Shown: one piece after another, positions 17,787 to 27,700 of the stretch
Layout: every line of letters begins with the position of its first letter
Position numbering within the stretch: position 1 is the stretch's first letter
Source of the DNA: Bacteroidia bacterium
GTDB lineage: Bacteria; Bacteroidota; Bacteroidia; Chitinophagales; Chitinophagaceae
Direction: 5' to 3'
Assembly (NCBI GenBank): GCA_030427635.1
Contig: JAUIBA010000001.1
Span: 62,001-126,000, forward strand
DNA length: 64,000 nucleotides
Program-made: the position numbers and the translations under genes
The notes under the pieces: generated by a model
The model's database searches: none
What the model was told of the DNA's origin: nothing
What the model saw: only the letters and a program-made list of their open reading frames with translations

Positions 17787-18713
17787 ATGCTATCAGTAAA
17801 ACATCTGCTGGGAATACGGGACCTTACACCCGGTGATATTGGTTTGATTTTTAAAACGGCAGATAATTTTAAACAGGTATTGCAGCGGCCTATCAAAAAG
17901 GTTCCCTCCCTGCGCGATACAACTGTAGCAAATATCTTTTTCGAGAACTCTACCCGTACCCGGCTGTCATTTGAGCTGGCAGAAAAGCGCCTGGGTGCCG
18001 ACGTGGTAAACTTTTCAGCTTCCGGCTCTTCGGTATCTAAAGGAGAAACGCTCATAGATACCGTAAAGAATATCCTGGCCATGAAGGTAGATATGGTTGT
18101 TATGCGTCATGCAGCCAGCGGTGCTCCCTGGTTCCTGGCCAATCATATTAATGCCAGCATTATCAATGCCGGCGATGGCACTAACGAACATCCCACTCAG
18201 GCATTACTGGATGCATATTCCATGAGAGAGCAGGTAGGTGACCTTAAAGGAAAGCATGTTACTATTGTAGGTGACATCATGCACTCCCGTGTAGCGCTTA
18301 GCAATATATACTGTCTTAACAAGCTGGGGGCTAAAGTTACTATTGCCGGGCCGCCTACGCTTATACCTAAGCATATAGAGCTGCTGGGGGTAGAGGTACA
18401 GCACAATCTTAAAAAGGCACTGGAAAACTGCGATGTAGCCAATATCCTGCGCATTCAGCTGGAGCGGCAGAACAAGCCTTTGTTCTCTACGCTGAGGGAG
18501 TATGCACTGCACTATGGTGTTGATAAAGCCATGCTGGACAGTCTGGGACGCGATATTGTAGTCATGCACCCTGGCCCCATAAACCGCGGTGTGGAGTTAA
18601 GCTCCGATGCAGCCGATTCAAAGCAGTCCATCATACTGGATCAGGTAGAGAATGGCGTAGCCGTCCGCATGGCGGTTATATACCTGCTGTCTGGTAAGCG
18701 GGAAATAGAATAA
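17787..18713 (+). CDS. pyrB: Aspartate carbamoyltransferase catalytic subunit
   Basis: 308 residues, standard length. Catalyses carbamoyl phosphate plus aspartate to N-carbamoyl-aspartate in pyrimidine synthesis. Carbamoyl-phosphate loop FFENSTRTRLSFELAEKRLG, ASGSSVSKGETLIDT, MRHAASGAP, DGTNEHPTQALLD and the C-terminal HPGPINRGVEL are intact. Downstream of pyrR; pyrI is not in the window. A small hairpin follows. Confidence 0.97.
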   Translation: MLSVKHLLGIRDLTPGDIGLIFKTADNFKQVLQRPIKKVPSLRDTTVANIFFENSTRTRLSFELAEKRLGADVVNFSASGSSVSKGETLIDTVKNILAMKVDMVVMRHAASGAPWFLANHINASIINAGDGTNEHPTQALLDAYSMREQVGDLKGKHVTIVGDIMHSRVALSNIYCLNKLGAKVTIAGPPTLIPKHIELLGVEVQHNLKKALENCDVANILRIQLERQNKPLFSTLREYALHYGVDKAMLDSLGRDIVVMHPGPINRGVELSSDAADSKQSIILDQVENGVAVRMAVIYLLSGKREIE

Positions 18714-18751
18714 TTACAGCTTAGAACCACATATAATATTGCACAACATAG

Positions 18752-18772
18752 CCGGGATATTATCCCGGTTTA
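18752..18772. terminator. Hairpin between pyrB and the convergent lipoprotein gene
   Basis: CCGGGAT / ATCCCGG with a 3-base loop, then TTTATTT on the plus strand. It touches the stop codon of the minus-strand gene, so it mainly serves pyrB. Confidence 0.6.
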
Positions 18773-19429
18773 TTTGTTGGCCTCATCTACCGATCCATCT
18801 ACTGATGCATGGTAGTTGCTCACTTTGTAGAAGTGGAGCGTATCGCTGTAGTAGTAAGGGTTGTTCAGATGTTTTGCTATACGGCTGCGCACCTCCGCAG
18901 TGTTTTTCAGGAATCTCAGTGTTGGGTCTGCTACTATTGCAGTTACCAGTGAGTCCTGAGTCAGCTTTATTACTTTTACAAAGAAGTATCCTTCCTCTCT
19001 GGTGCCGTCTTTTGCTTCTTTTTCCACATTTCTGTATGCCACATTCAGAAACCGTGCATTGCCTATTTTAGATAGGTAGCTGTGCCATTGGAAATAGTGG
19101 GGGTTGGTACCATCATTTTCCTGACGGGTCAGATAATAGAAACGGCTTGTTTGCCTCAGCAGGTTGCTGTTGGCCGCTACCATTTTCTTTTTCCCTGCTG
19201 CCGATAGTTCCTCATTGGCTACCTGTGCCGATGTGATGCCGTACAGGTCAGTAGCATTCTGTACCAGTATGTAGTCTAGTTTGTTGGTATCTTCTACAGC
19301 TTTCCATATTCCCAGCAGGCTATTGTCTGAGTTAATGCGCGGATTTTCATCAATTGGAAAACGTGAATAGTTACGGCAACTTGCAAAAGCCGCCGCGCAT
19401 GCCAGCAAAAGAGATGCATACTTTTTCAT
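18770..19429 (-). CDS. Hypothetical lipoprotein, 219 residues
   Basis: The internal ATG at 19429 gives a clean lipoprotein signal (MKKYASLLLACAAAFASC, lipobox FASC, Cys18), so the longer upstream frame is rejected. The mature part has LGIWKAVEDTNKLDYILVQN and SRFYYLTRQEN-HYFQWHSYLSKIGNARFLNV, which resembles small beta-rich envelope proteins, but I recognise no family. Expected in the periplasm, anchored to the inner or outer membrane. The cytochrome lipoprotein lies just upstream on the same strand. Confidence 0.7.
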   Translation of the reverse strand: MKKYASLLLACAAAFASCRNYSRFPIDENPRINSDNSLLGIWKAVEDTNKLDYILVQNATDLYGITSAQVANEELSAAGKKKMVAANSNLLRQTSRFYYLTRQENDGTNPHYFQWHSYLSKIGNARFLNVAYRNVEKEAKDGTREEGYFFVKVIKLTQDSLVTAIVADPTLRFLKNTAEVRSRIAKHLNNPYYYSDTLHFYKVSNYHASVDGSVDEANK

Positions 19430-19514
19430 ACTCAAATGAGGTTTTATGACCGCCAAGATAATAAAATAGTCACTGGTTATATATATCCGGGCAGATAAAT
19501 TGTAGATGTTTTAC

Positions 19515-19868
19515 TTAATGACCGCTCATCGTTATCAGATAGCGTAGTATTTTATCCTGCTTTTCATTATTCAGCACCATGCCTTTTGAGTTTATTTTCT
19601 TTACCATTACTGGCACTATTCTCTGCCACTCGGCTTCTGTTTTATTCGTTGGCCGGTACAATGCATGGCATTCCCCGCATTGGGTCTCATATAGCGCCTT
19701 GCCTTCGTTCAGCTCGGTAAGTGTGTAGCCGGGAAACTTTGAAGCTACCCTGTTCACATCTTCCTGAGTCGGTGACGATGCACTTTTCTTGTCAGATGTT
19801 GTCTTTTTTGATGAGAAACAACCTGCCAGTACTATGGTTGTCAACGCTATAATGGCTCTTTTTTTCAT
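19515..19868 (-). CDS. Small c-type cytochrome lipoprotein
   Basis: 117 residues from the ATG at 19868. Lipobox VLAGC (Cys17), a Ser/Lys-rich linker, then one haem c site CGECH; a methionine in NSKGMVLNN or in LITMSGH could be the distal ligand. It should be a periplasmic, membrane-anchored electron carrier; its partners are unknown. The longer frame up to 19958 lacks a sensible N-terminus and is excluded by a TATATTTG -7 element at 19890-19897. A perfect 9-bp inverted repeat lies further upstream. Confidence 0.85.
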   Translation of the reverse strand: MKKRAIIALTTIVLAGCFSSKKTTSDKKSASSPTQEDVNRVASKFPGYTLTELNEGKALYETQCGECHALYRPTNKTEAEWQRIVPVMVKKINSKGMVLNNEKQDKILRYLITMSGH

Positions 19869-19889
19869 TGCAGGTAATGTAATTGATTT

Positions 19890-19897
19890 CAAATATA
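19890..19897 (-). promoter_or_regulatory. TAnnTTTG -7 element of the cytochrome lipoprotein
   Basis: TATATTTG on the minus strand, 21 bases before the ATG at 19868. The -33 region is poorly conserved, which would fit an activator-dependent promoter. Confidence 0.5.
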
Positions 19898-19930
19898 CGC
19901 AACCACTTCGGGCGGTGCAAGGCAAAGTTT

Positions 19931-19951
19931 TGCAGGTGATATTCACCTGCA
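19931..19951. promoter_or_regulatory. Perfect inverted repeat upstream of the cytochrome lipoprotein
   Basis: Arms TGCAGGTGA and TCACCTGCA around a 3-base centre. It is 33 bases upstream of the -7 element, a common activator position. It could also be a hairpin following the neighbouring gene's terminator. Confidence 0.5.
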
Positions 19952-19972
19952 CACACATAGTGCTGCATTAGT

Positions 19973-20010
19973 TAAAAGAATAATGGCACCCTGGTAGAGG
20001 ATGCCATTAT
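19973..20010 (-). terminator. Terminator of the 636-residue T9SS-sorted protein gene
   Basis: A 9-bp stem (arms 19980-19988 and 20002-20010) with a 13-base loop; on the minus strand it is followed by TTCTTTT, 23 bases after the stop codon. Confidence 0.7.
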
Positions 20011-20032
20011 AAGTGGTATTAGCAGTACGTTT

Positions 20033-21943
20033 TTATAGTACGGTAAATCGTACACTTTGGTTATTATTACCGTCACTCATGCGTAGCAGGTACACTCCTT
20101 TGGGTAGGTCTTCAAGGTTCATGTACTCAGTCACTTTACCATTATTGGCTACAATAGTTTGTTTTTTTACAATATTACCCATTGCCGATAAAATGGATAT
20201 CTCTGCTGTAGCGCCGGAGATATGTCCGTTCAGGCGGAAATTGCCGGTGTTGGGGTTGGGAGAGAGGGTCAGCATGCCCATAGCCATGCCGGTATTACCT
20301 ATTCCGGCGCTGCCTGTTGTGTTTATTACCACAGACTCCAGGGTAAACCGGGCACAAGGGTCAGTATTGGTTACTTTACATGTTACAATGTCGCCGTCGG
20401 CAAATGTGTCTGTAACAAATGTATTGTCTGTAGCGCCGGGTACAGCCGTACCGTTTATGTGCCATTGGTAGGTTACCGCGCTTGTGCCTCCTGTATAGGA
20501 TGCTACCAGTGTTACCGCAGTGTCGGGGTCTATTGTTGTACCGGGGGTAGCTGCTATTGTAACTTCCGGCAGGGATGCCGATGCCTGCGTCATCATAGAT
20601 ATCGTACCGCTTACAGCCGTATCACTTAGCCTGCACAGGTAATTACTTGTCAGGGTACAGTACACCAGGTCCCCCATTGCCGGTATATAGCTGTAGGTAG
20701 GCCCTGTTGCTACATTCACACCGTTTTTGGTCCAGCGGTACATAGGAGCAGTACCTCCCAGTACAGGTAGTGCCGAGAAAGTTACCGGTTTGCCCAGGCA
20801 GGAAGGGTTAGATGGCCCTACTGATATAGACAAGGCTGGGTCACTAAGTGGCGTTACTGTTATTGTCTGGCTGCTGTTTGCGCTGTCAGGAGATACACAT
20901 ATACCACCGGGATATAGGGTAGTGCTCACCACGTCTCCGTTTGTAGGAATATATGAATATGTATTTCCTGTTCCTGACGGAGTGCCGTTTACATACCATG
21001 CATAGGATGGTGTAGGGCCCTCGTTTACAGGATTGGCTGTGTAGGTAACAGAAGTACCGGCACATAGCATACCCGGTACTGACGATGAAATGCTTACTGA
21101 CGGTACTACCGGATTGCTCACGGTCACCGTAGCCGTTACCGTACAGGTGCCTCCGGTATGTGTTATAGTGGCGGTGCCGGCTGTGATACCGTTTATATCT
21201 GCCGTTGTGGATGTTGATGCTCCTATAGATGCAATTGTTGCATCACTTGACGACCACGCACCTCCGGGGGCCGGGTTAGGACAGCTCAGTGTTATTGCGG
21301 CTCCGGGGCATACCGTATAGGTAGCTGCAGCTATAGCCGGGCAGTAGGTCACAGATATGCTGTCTACTGCAGGCACGCCCAGCGGGTTGAAGCCATCATT
21401 TACGTGGGTAAACACAAGGCGTATGTTATTCCCGGCATATGCAGTCAGGTCCAGAGGCCCTATGGCAGTATAGTTAGTATAGGCAGTTGCTGAGTTTACA
21501 TATATCCTGTCATATGCAGGGCTCACTGTTGTTCCTGCCACAGGTGTTGCCGTTACGGTGGGGGTCACCGATACTATGAGAGAGTCCCATCCCGGGTCTG
21601 CTACCGGCTGGCGGTATAGGAATGTAAGCTGTACATTTGTGGCATCCGCAGGTATGGCTATACCGGGATTGGAGCGATAAAAGTGGTTGATGCTCGTAGA
21701 CCCGGAGTTGGTTCCGGCATAGGTAGTAGTATTGCCTATATATGCGCCGCGTGTGCCTACCGCACTGCCGGTACCCATTGCCCATTGATTGGCACCTGTA
21801 TTTACCGGGGTCCAGCCATTGGCAAAAAAGTTGGCCGGGAAGCTTTCAAATCCACCATTCCCGGTACCACTCACAAGGGTTATCTGAGCAGTGGCCGTGA
21901 GCGATAAAAAACAGCCGAGTAGGGCTATGTAGCTTTTTTTCAT
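20033..21943 (-). CDS. T9SS-sorted multidomain surface protein, small relative of the giant protein
   Basis: 636 residues. Signal peptide 1-20 (MKKSYIALLGCFLSLTATAQ). Residues about 21-205 form a jelly-roll (MAM or choice-of-anchor-like) domain ending DSISVTYC. Next is a single Ig-like repeat (about 206-290) with the same VC-G, GGAWSSS and late cysteine as the repeats at 1-6950. Three PKD/Ig-like domains follow with YAWYVNG, YRWTKNG and YQWHING. The last 85 residues are a T9SS sorting domain (SPNPNTGNF and KGVYLLRM). Likely exported and attached to the cell surface. It has the same domain order as the end of the giant protein, with one repeat in place of 32 or more. Confidence 0.85.
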   Translation of the reverse strand: MKKSYIALLGCFLSLTATAQITLVSGTGNGGFESFPANFFANGWTPVNTGANQWAMGTGSAVGTRGAYIGNTTTYAGTNSGSTSINHFYRSNPGIAIPADATNVQLTFLYRQPVADPGWDSLIVSVTPTVTATPVAGTTVSPAYDRIYVNSATAYTNYTAIGPLDLTAYAGNNIRLVFTHVNDGFNPLGVPAVDSISVTYCPAIAAATYTVCPGAAITLSCPNPAPGGAWSSSDATIASIGASTSTTADINGITAGTATITHTGGTCTVTATVTVSNPVVPSVSISSSVPGMLCAGTSVTYTANPVNEGPTPSYAWYVNGTPSGTGNTYSYIPTNGDVVSTTLYPGGICVSPDSANSSQTITVTPLSDPALSISVGPSNPSCLGKPVTFSALPVLGGTAPMYRWTKNGVNVATGPTYSYIPAMGDLVYCTLTSNYLCRLSDTAVSGTISMMTQASASLPEVTIAATPGTTIDPDTAVTLVASYTGGTSAVTYQWHINGTAVPGATDNTFVTDTFADGDIVTCKVTNTDPCARFTLESVVINTTGSAGIGNTGMAMGMLTLSPNPNTGNFRLNGHISGATAEISILSAMGNIVKKQTIVANNGKVTEYMNLEDLPKGVYLLRMSDGNNNQSVRFTVL

Positions 21944-22508
21944 GCTTAAATATCTTTATGAATATGTGTTATTGATTAATGCTTGTTGGTTTTTTCTCAT
22001 TCTGAGTCATTTACAACTCATTATGATAGCTTATCAGGTTTAAAAATAGTACAATTTATGTTAGGTTATAGCAGGTATAAGCATTTGTTATTGGTGCTGT
22101 AATAAATCATACTTGCCGGAAAGTCATTATTTACCGACCTTTGTACCCTCATATAAACCTGTATTCTATGTCACCTGATTCCTTTATCGCTTTATACCTC
22201 CCCTCGACTTTTTTTAACGGTAGCAGAATTTCATATAGTAAATTTTCCGCGAGTAATTTTTGTAACCTTTTTGAGCAGAAATAATATTGTATTAAAATAT
22301 TGTTTCTATATAAAGTGTTTTATTTTATTCTTTTGTGTGTGTTGTTGCAACATTTGCTCACTATGAAAAAAATAACTTCCCACTACGCTCCTGGCGCGGT
22401 AAATTAATAGATACATGCATCTGATGGAGATGCCGTTAGCAATACCCTTACCACATTCATACGGTTCAGTATTACCTTTATTATCCGCTATTTCAAATCA
22501 TTCCTGTT
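21944..22508. other. Intergenic region, 565 bp, AT-rich, between divergent genes
   Basis: Upstream region for both the T9SS-sorted gene (minus) and the GH125 gene (plus). It holds a 10-bp perfect palindrome TGTTGCAACA at 22343-22352 and a weak -7-like TACCTTTA at 22463-22470 before the GH125 gene. A 14-codon ORF (22363-22407) begins MKKITSHY but has no other support. No tRNA or clear terminator seen. Confidence 0.5.
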
Positions 22509-23933
22509 ATGAACAGACGCCGTTTTATTTCCGCAGCATCTATGGCCGGTGCTGCTTTGCTTACTGCTCCATATGTCAGCGTATTAGGCGCTGCCTCTGA
22601 TGCATTTCCGGTAGTGCGTATTGCACCTGGCAAAAGAAAGTTTACCAGTACTGCCGTAGAACAGCTCATTGCAGAAGTTACTGCCGGAATTGGGAATAAG
22701 GAAATTGCATGGATGTTTGCTAACTGTTTCCCCAATACGCTCGATACTACTGTGGACTTTTCTATAGAAAATGGCCGTCCCGATACATATGTAATTACCG
22801 GTGATATAGATGCCATGTGGCTGCGCGATTCTTCTGCTCAGGTATGGCCCTATATTCCCTTATGTAGCAAAGACGATAAATTAAAACAGTTAATTGCAGG
22901 CGTCATTAACCGGCAGACAAAATGTATCCTCATAGACCCATATGCCAATGCATTTTATAAAAATGAGCATAAAGAAAGTGAGTGGAAGAGCGATGTCACA
23001 GATATGAAACCCGGCATTCATGAGCGTAAATGGGAAATAGATAGTCTTTGCTATCCCATAAGGCTTGCCTGGGGTTACTGGAAAGAAACCGGAGATACAT
23101 CAGTTTTATCAAAAGAGTGGGTAAGTGCTATGAAGCTGGTAGTACAAACATTCAGTGAGCAGCAGCGTATGAGTGGTAAAGGGCCATACTCCTTTATGAG
23201 GCGTACAGAGTTTGCTACAGATAGTGTGCCTTTGCGCGGTTATGGTTATCCTGCTCGTCCCAACGGGCTTATCTGCTCCATGTTTCGCCCCAGCGACGAT
23301 GCCACAGTTTACCCATACCTTATCCCTTCCAATTTTTTTGCCGTTGAGTCGCTGCGTCAGATGGAGGAATTATTGCTGGCAGTAAAGGCTCCGCAGGAGC
23401 TAATTAAAGATTCAGTCTCATTGCGTACAGAAGTAGAAGAGGCATTGCAGGAGCACGCGGTTGTGAATCATAAATCATACGGCAGTATATATGCTTTTGA
23501 AATAAATGGATACGGCAGTGTCAATCTGATGGATGATGCCAATATTCCGTCTCTGCTTGCGTTGCCATATCTCGTTCCGTCTATGGCAGAGGGTAATATA
23601 TATAAGGCTACGAGGAGTTTCATTCTATCTTCAGATAATCCTTTCTTCTTTAGCGGCTCTGTAGGAGATGGGGTAGGAGGGCCACATGTAGGTATGGATT
23701 ATATATGGCCTATGAGTATCATCATGCGGGGTATTACCAGCAATGATGATATCGAGATAGCTAATTGCCTGTCAGTGTTGCAGCGGTGCCATGCGGGTAC
23801 AGGTTTCATGCATGAAGCTTTCCTGAAAGATGATGCCTCTAAGTACACACGTTCCTGGTTTGCATGGGCCAATACTTTGTTTGGGGAGTTTATATGGAAG
23901 GTTTACCGCGAGCGGCCACATTTATTGAGCTGA
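22509..23933 (+). CDS. Glycoside hydrolase family 125 (exo-alpha-1,6-mannosidase-like)
   Basis: 474 residues. Twin-arginine-type signal (NRRRFISAASMAGAALLTAP) suggests export of the folded enzyme. GH125 (alpha/alpha)6 core features are visible: TYVITGDIDAMWLRDSSAQVWPY (about 88-110), GYGYPARPNGLICSMFRPSDD, and a C-terminal HEAFLKDD followed by SWFAWANTLFGEFIW. Known members release alpha-1,6-linked mannose, for example from N-glycans or mannan. It is not in an obvious polysaccharide utilisation locus: no SusC/SusD pair is nearby. ATG chosen because the signal begins there. Confidence 0.88.
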   Translation: MNRRRFISAASMAGAALLTAPYVSVLGAASDAFPVVRIAPGKRKFTSTAVEQLIAEVTAGIGNKEIAWMFANCFPNTLDTTVDFSIENGRPDTYVITGDIDAMWLRDSSAQVWPYIPLCSKDDKLKQLIAGVINRQTKCILIDPYANAFYKNEHKESEWKSDVTDMKPGIHERKWEIDSLCYPIRLAWGYWKETGDTSVLSKEWVSAMKLVVQTFSEQQRMSGKGPYSFMRRTEFATDSVPLRGYGYPARPNGLICSMFRPSDDATVYPYLIPSNFFAVESLRQMEELLLAVKAPQELIKDSVSLRTEVEEALQEHAVVNHKSYGSIYAFEINGYGSVNLMDDANIPSLLALPYLVPSMAEGNIYKATRSFILSSDNPFFFSGSVGDGVGGPHVGMDYIWPMSIIMRGITSNDDIEIANCLSVLQRCHAGTGFMHEAFLKDDASKYTRSWFAWANTLFGEFIWKVYRERPHLLS

Positions 23934-23954
23934 TGCCATTGTTTTCACATTTAG

Positions 23955-23988
23955 TTGACAATGAAGGCGCATATGCTTGCTATCTTTG
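23955..23988 (+). promoter_or_regulatory. Promoter of the outer-membrane barrel gene
   Basis: TTG (23955-23957), 23-base spacer, TATCTTTG (23981-23988). The candidate ATG codons at 23995 and 24001 come 6 and 12 bases after the element, so the transcript should have almost no leader. Confidence 0.6.
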
Positions 23989-24000
23989 TCGGGAATGGGG

Positions 24001-24714
24001 ATGAAGGCGCGCGCAGCAGCAATGATTTTTTCGTGTTTGTCAGCACAATACGTATTTGCTCAGCCGGCACCGGATACGGCTATGCTTATAGCTAAACTGA
24101 GAAAAGACTCAGCCCGCATATACCGTCCCCGTCCGATACAGTTATTACTCTCGCTGGACCAGCGGAATACTTTTCTGGAAACATCGGCTAATCGTAATAC
24201 TCCTGTAGATATGCAGGGCGTTAAGTTTGGGCTCAAGTTGCACAGTCGTCACAGGGGTGGGGTAGGTATATATCGTATTACAGATGCCCGCTCACAAAAG
24301 GCAAAAAGTGAGGCTGGAGAGCCGGTAGAAGTCAGTTTCCGGTTCAATTATCTGACTGTCTTTTATGAGTATTACTTTATTCATACCAGAAAGTGGGATG
24401 TTGGTATTCCGCTTGAGGCTGGCATCGGAAGATACAAAGCGCTTGAGATTCAGAACAATGGTAATGAAGGCTTATTGTATCCGTTAGGTCTTGGTGTAAG
24501 TGGTCATTACAAGCCGCACCGCTGGGGAGCACTGAATGTGATGGGGGGCTATAGGCTGGTGGCTAATAACAGTGACCCGCTGAAGCTCAGCAATTGGTTT
24601 TACGCATTCGGCATTTCACTGAATACCCGTAACCTGTATGACGATGCACGTTATGCATATCGTAAGCGTTGGTATCGCAGGCAGCTGGCGCACATAGGCA
24701 AAATTTCAGGTTAA
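24001..24714 (+). CDS. Probable outer-membrane beta-barrel protein
   Basis: 237 residues from ATG 24001 (ATG 23995 adds two residues; earlier in-frame starts lie inside the promoter). Signal peptide to about VFAQ. The mature part has alternating short strands with aromatic ends and glycines (VSFRFNYLTVFYEYYFIHTRKWDVGIPLEAGIG, LLYPLGLGVSGHYKPHRWGALNVMGGYRLV), as in small Bacteroidota OM barrels. The C-terminal tail is basic and does not end in a typical barrel signature. No specific family recognised. Confidence 0.65.
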   Translation: MKARAAAMIFSCLSAQYVFAQPAPDTAMLIAKLRKDSARIYRPRPIQLLLSLDQRNTFLETSANRNTPVDMQGVKFGLKLHSRHRGGVGIYRITDARSQKAKSEAGEPVEVSFRFNYLTVFYEYYFIHTRKWDVGIPLEAGIGRYKALEIQNNGNEGLLYPLGLGVSGHYKPHRWGALNVMGGYRLVANNSDPLKLSNWFYAFGISLNTRNLYDDARYAYRKRWYRRQLAHIGKISG

Positions 24715-24736
24715 CATACACGGCATGGTTATAACA

Positions 24737-24768
24737 AAAGAGCCATCCGTTTTTCCGGATGGCTCTTT
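24737..24768. terminator. Bidirectional terminator
   Basis: 13-bp stem AAAGAGCCATCCG / CGGATGGCTCTTT with a 6-base loop, followed by CTTTT on the plus strand and A-rich before it. It separates the OM-barrel gene from the end of the convergent efflux operon. Confidence 0.88.
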
Positions 24769-24771
24769 CTT

Positions 24772-27700
24772 TTAGGCCACAACTGCTTCTGCTATGGCTT
24801 CTTTATGCTTGTGTTTGTTTTTCTTTTTTCTGCGGCCGCTGACTCTTTCCCTCAGCTTATCTACCAGGTAGTACATCACCGGCACTACTAGTAGCGTTAG
24901 CAACAGGGAGCTGGTAAGCCCGCCTATTATTACCCAGGCCATACCGGCTTTTACCTCCGCACCCGCACTTTGCGACAGGGCCATAGGCATCATACCTACT
25001 ATCATGGCTACAGTGGTCATAAGTATAGGTCTGAAACGCTCTCTGCCGGCATCAACCAGTGCTTCTATAAGGCTTGCCCCTTCAGCTTTTCGCTGGTTGG
25101 TAAAGTCCACCAGCAGTATGCCGTTTTTAGCCACCAGTCCCATCAGCATAATCAGGCCTATCATAGCAAATATGGTCATGTCATTCATGGTCAGCGCCAG
25201 TGCCAGGAAGGCGCCTATCATTGCCAGCGGCAGAGCAAAGAGTACTACAAACGGATACACAGCGTTTTCGTACAGTGCCACCATTATCAGGTACACCAGC
25301 AGTATGCCCAGTCCCAGCGCACCCAGCAGGCTGCCAAATGATTTGGACTGGTTTTCCAGGTTACCAATAAAGTGCCATGATACACCGTCGGGCAGTTGCA
25401 GCTTGTCTATAGATGATTTTATCTCTGCACCTACAGTACCTGCCGAGCGTCCTACAACAGCCGCATTTATGTTTATAGACGATAGTCTGTCCATACGCTC
25501 TAGCGCTGTTTCACCCATGGTTTCCTTTATGTCGGCAAACTGTCCCAGCTCAAACGACTGTCCCTGACTGTTGGTAAACTGAAGTCTGCGCAGGTCATCA
25601 GCACTGGTTTTATCATATTTGTCGGCCTGTACCATTATGTCATACTCGTTACCCTTGTCACGAAATTTGGTACGGTCATTTCCTCTGAATGCGTTGGAAA
25701 CTGCAGCGCCTACTTCCGAGGCATTGATGCCCAGAATAGCCATCTTTTCACGGTTTAGCTCTATGTCCAGCTGTGGTTTGGGGTCGGCAGTACTGTATTT
25801 TACATACTGTATACCAGGTGTGCCGGTTACTATATCGCGTATCATTGCAGCTGCCTTACGTACATTATTCCTGTCCGCCGATTTGATAGCAATCTGTACA
25901 TCAGCCTGGTTGGTATTCCCGGTAATTCCCACAGGGGTTATGGTTGCCTTTACGCCAGGTATTTCACCTATCAGTTTCTTCATTCTGATGCCAAAGTCAT
26001 CTGTAGATGTCTTACGTTCTTTCCTTTCCGTAAGTGATACGTTGATGTCTGCAATGTTGCCGTTGCTGGAAGTAGCAATACCGTTAGAACTGTAGCCTAT
26101 GTTAGAGAACACATTCACTACTTCCGGCTGTTTGAATAGCAGCTTTTCTACCTGCTGCGTCAGCAGGTTCGTCTGGTACACGGTTGTCTGTGGTGCCAGC
26201 TCCAGGTGTATGCTTAGTTCTCCACGGTCACTGGGGCTCACAAATGCCGACCCTACAAAGCCACCAGCCAGCAGGCCAAAGGAACCGAAGAACAGTACCA
26301 GAGTACTGCCCAGTACCCAGCGTTTATGCTTCAGCGCCCACTGTAGTATATTGGTATAGCCATCACGCATGCTGGTTATTGAGTTCTCAAACCAGATGTT
26401 TACTTTACCCCACAATGTTTTAGGGTTCAGATGCTGCACCTTGCCAAACTTGGCTGCAAGCATAGGCGTAAGTGTAAAACATACCAGAAGGCTCATAAGG
26501 GTAGAGCATACCACCACCAGTGCAAACTCACGCAGGATGTTACCTATCAGGCCACCTGCCAGTGATAATGGCACGAATACCACCACATCCACCAGCGTTA
26601 TCGCTATAGCGGTAAAGCCTATTTCTGAACGCCCCTCTATAGCGGCAGTTTTCCGGTCTTTACCCATTTCCATATGGCGCATGATGTTTTCCAGTATCAC
26701 TATAGAGTCATCTACAAGGATACCTACTACCAGAGACAAGGCCATAAGGGTCATCAGGTTCAGCGACATGCCGAATGCATTCATAAATATGAACGTAGGT
26801 ATCATAGAGGCCGGTAATGCCACCAGTACAAAAAGCGCGCTACGGCCACTGTGCAGGAAAAACAGCATTACCAGTGATACTATGAGTACTGCCAGAAACA
26901 GGTCCTCCATCACAGCATCGGCAGAGTCCAGCGTATATACCGACTGGTCCGATGCTATTGAGAACTTCATATTCATGCCGGTGTAGCTCTTTTCTATAGC
27001 AGCTACTTTAGCTTTTACCAGTTCACTTACCTTCACGGCATTGGCATCAGACTGCTTCAGTATCTGCACCCCCAGCGATGGTACGCCATTATAGTGGTTG
27101 ATAGCGGTAACATCCTGTTGTGCATCCACTACCTCTGCCACATCTTTGAGGTACACCTTGCCGCCATCTGTACGTTGTAGTATTACCAGGTCACGCAGCT
27201 GTTGCGTATTGTTGAATTTGGCGTCGTATTTTATAGAGTATTCTGTTTCGGTAGTTTCTATATTACCTGCGGGAGACGAAAGGCTTGCCGCACTTACAAT
27301 GTTAGCTACCTGCGATACGGTCATATTATAGGCAGCCAGCTTGTCCTTATTCATATTCACCTTTATCTCGCGCTTATTGCCGCCCACCAGGCTCACCTGG
27401 CCCACACCTTCCACATTGGCCAGCTGTGGCGATACCTGGTTGTCCATGATATCATAGAGTTCTGCCGGGCTGGCGTTGGCTGTTACACTCATACGCAGCA
27501 CAGGTATGTCATCGGTAGAGAATTTATTCACTACCGGGTTGTCTATATCCTGTGGCAGTACGGCCAGTATCTGATTTACTTTACGCTGCGCATCATTCAG
27601 CGCTTTGTTCACATCCACCCCGTCTTTCAGGGTTATGGTTACTATAGAAGCCCCCTCCTGAGAGGTAGAGGTGATACGGTCCACCCCCTCCAGAGAAGAT

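Noticed and set aside
22363-22407. 14-codon ORF upstream of the GH125 gene
   Set aside because: Too short to judge, no ribosome-binding or promoter support, and no attenuator-like structure after it.
23961-24010. Ten-base direct repeat ATGAAGGCGC at 23961 and 24001
   Set aside because: Two copies only; the first lies in the promoter spacer and has no further pattern. Probably chance or a minor slippage duplication.
22509-24714. GH125 gene as part of a polysaccharide utilisation locus
   Set aside because: No SusC/SusD-type pair, sensor or second glycosidase is present on either side.
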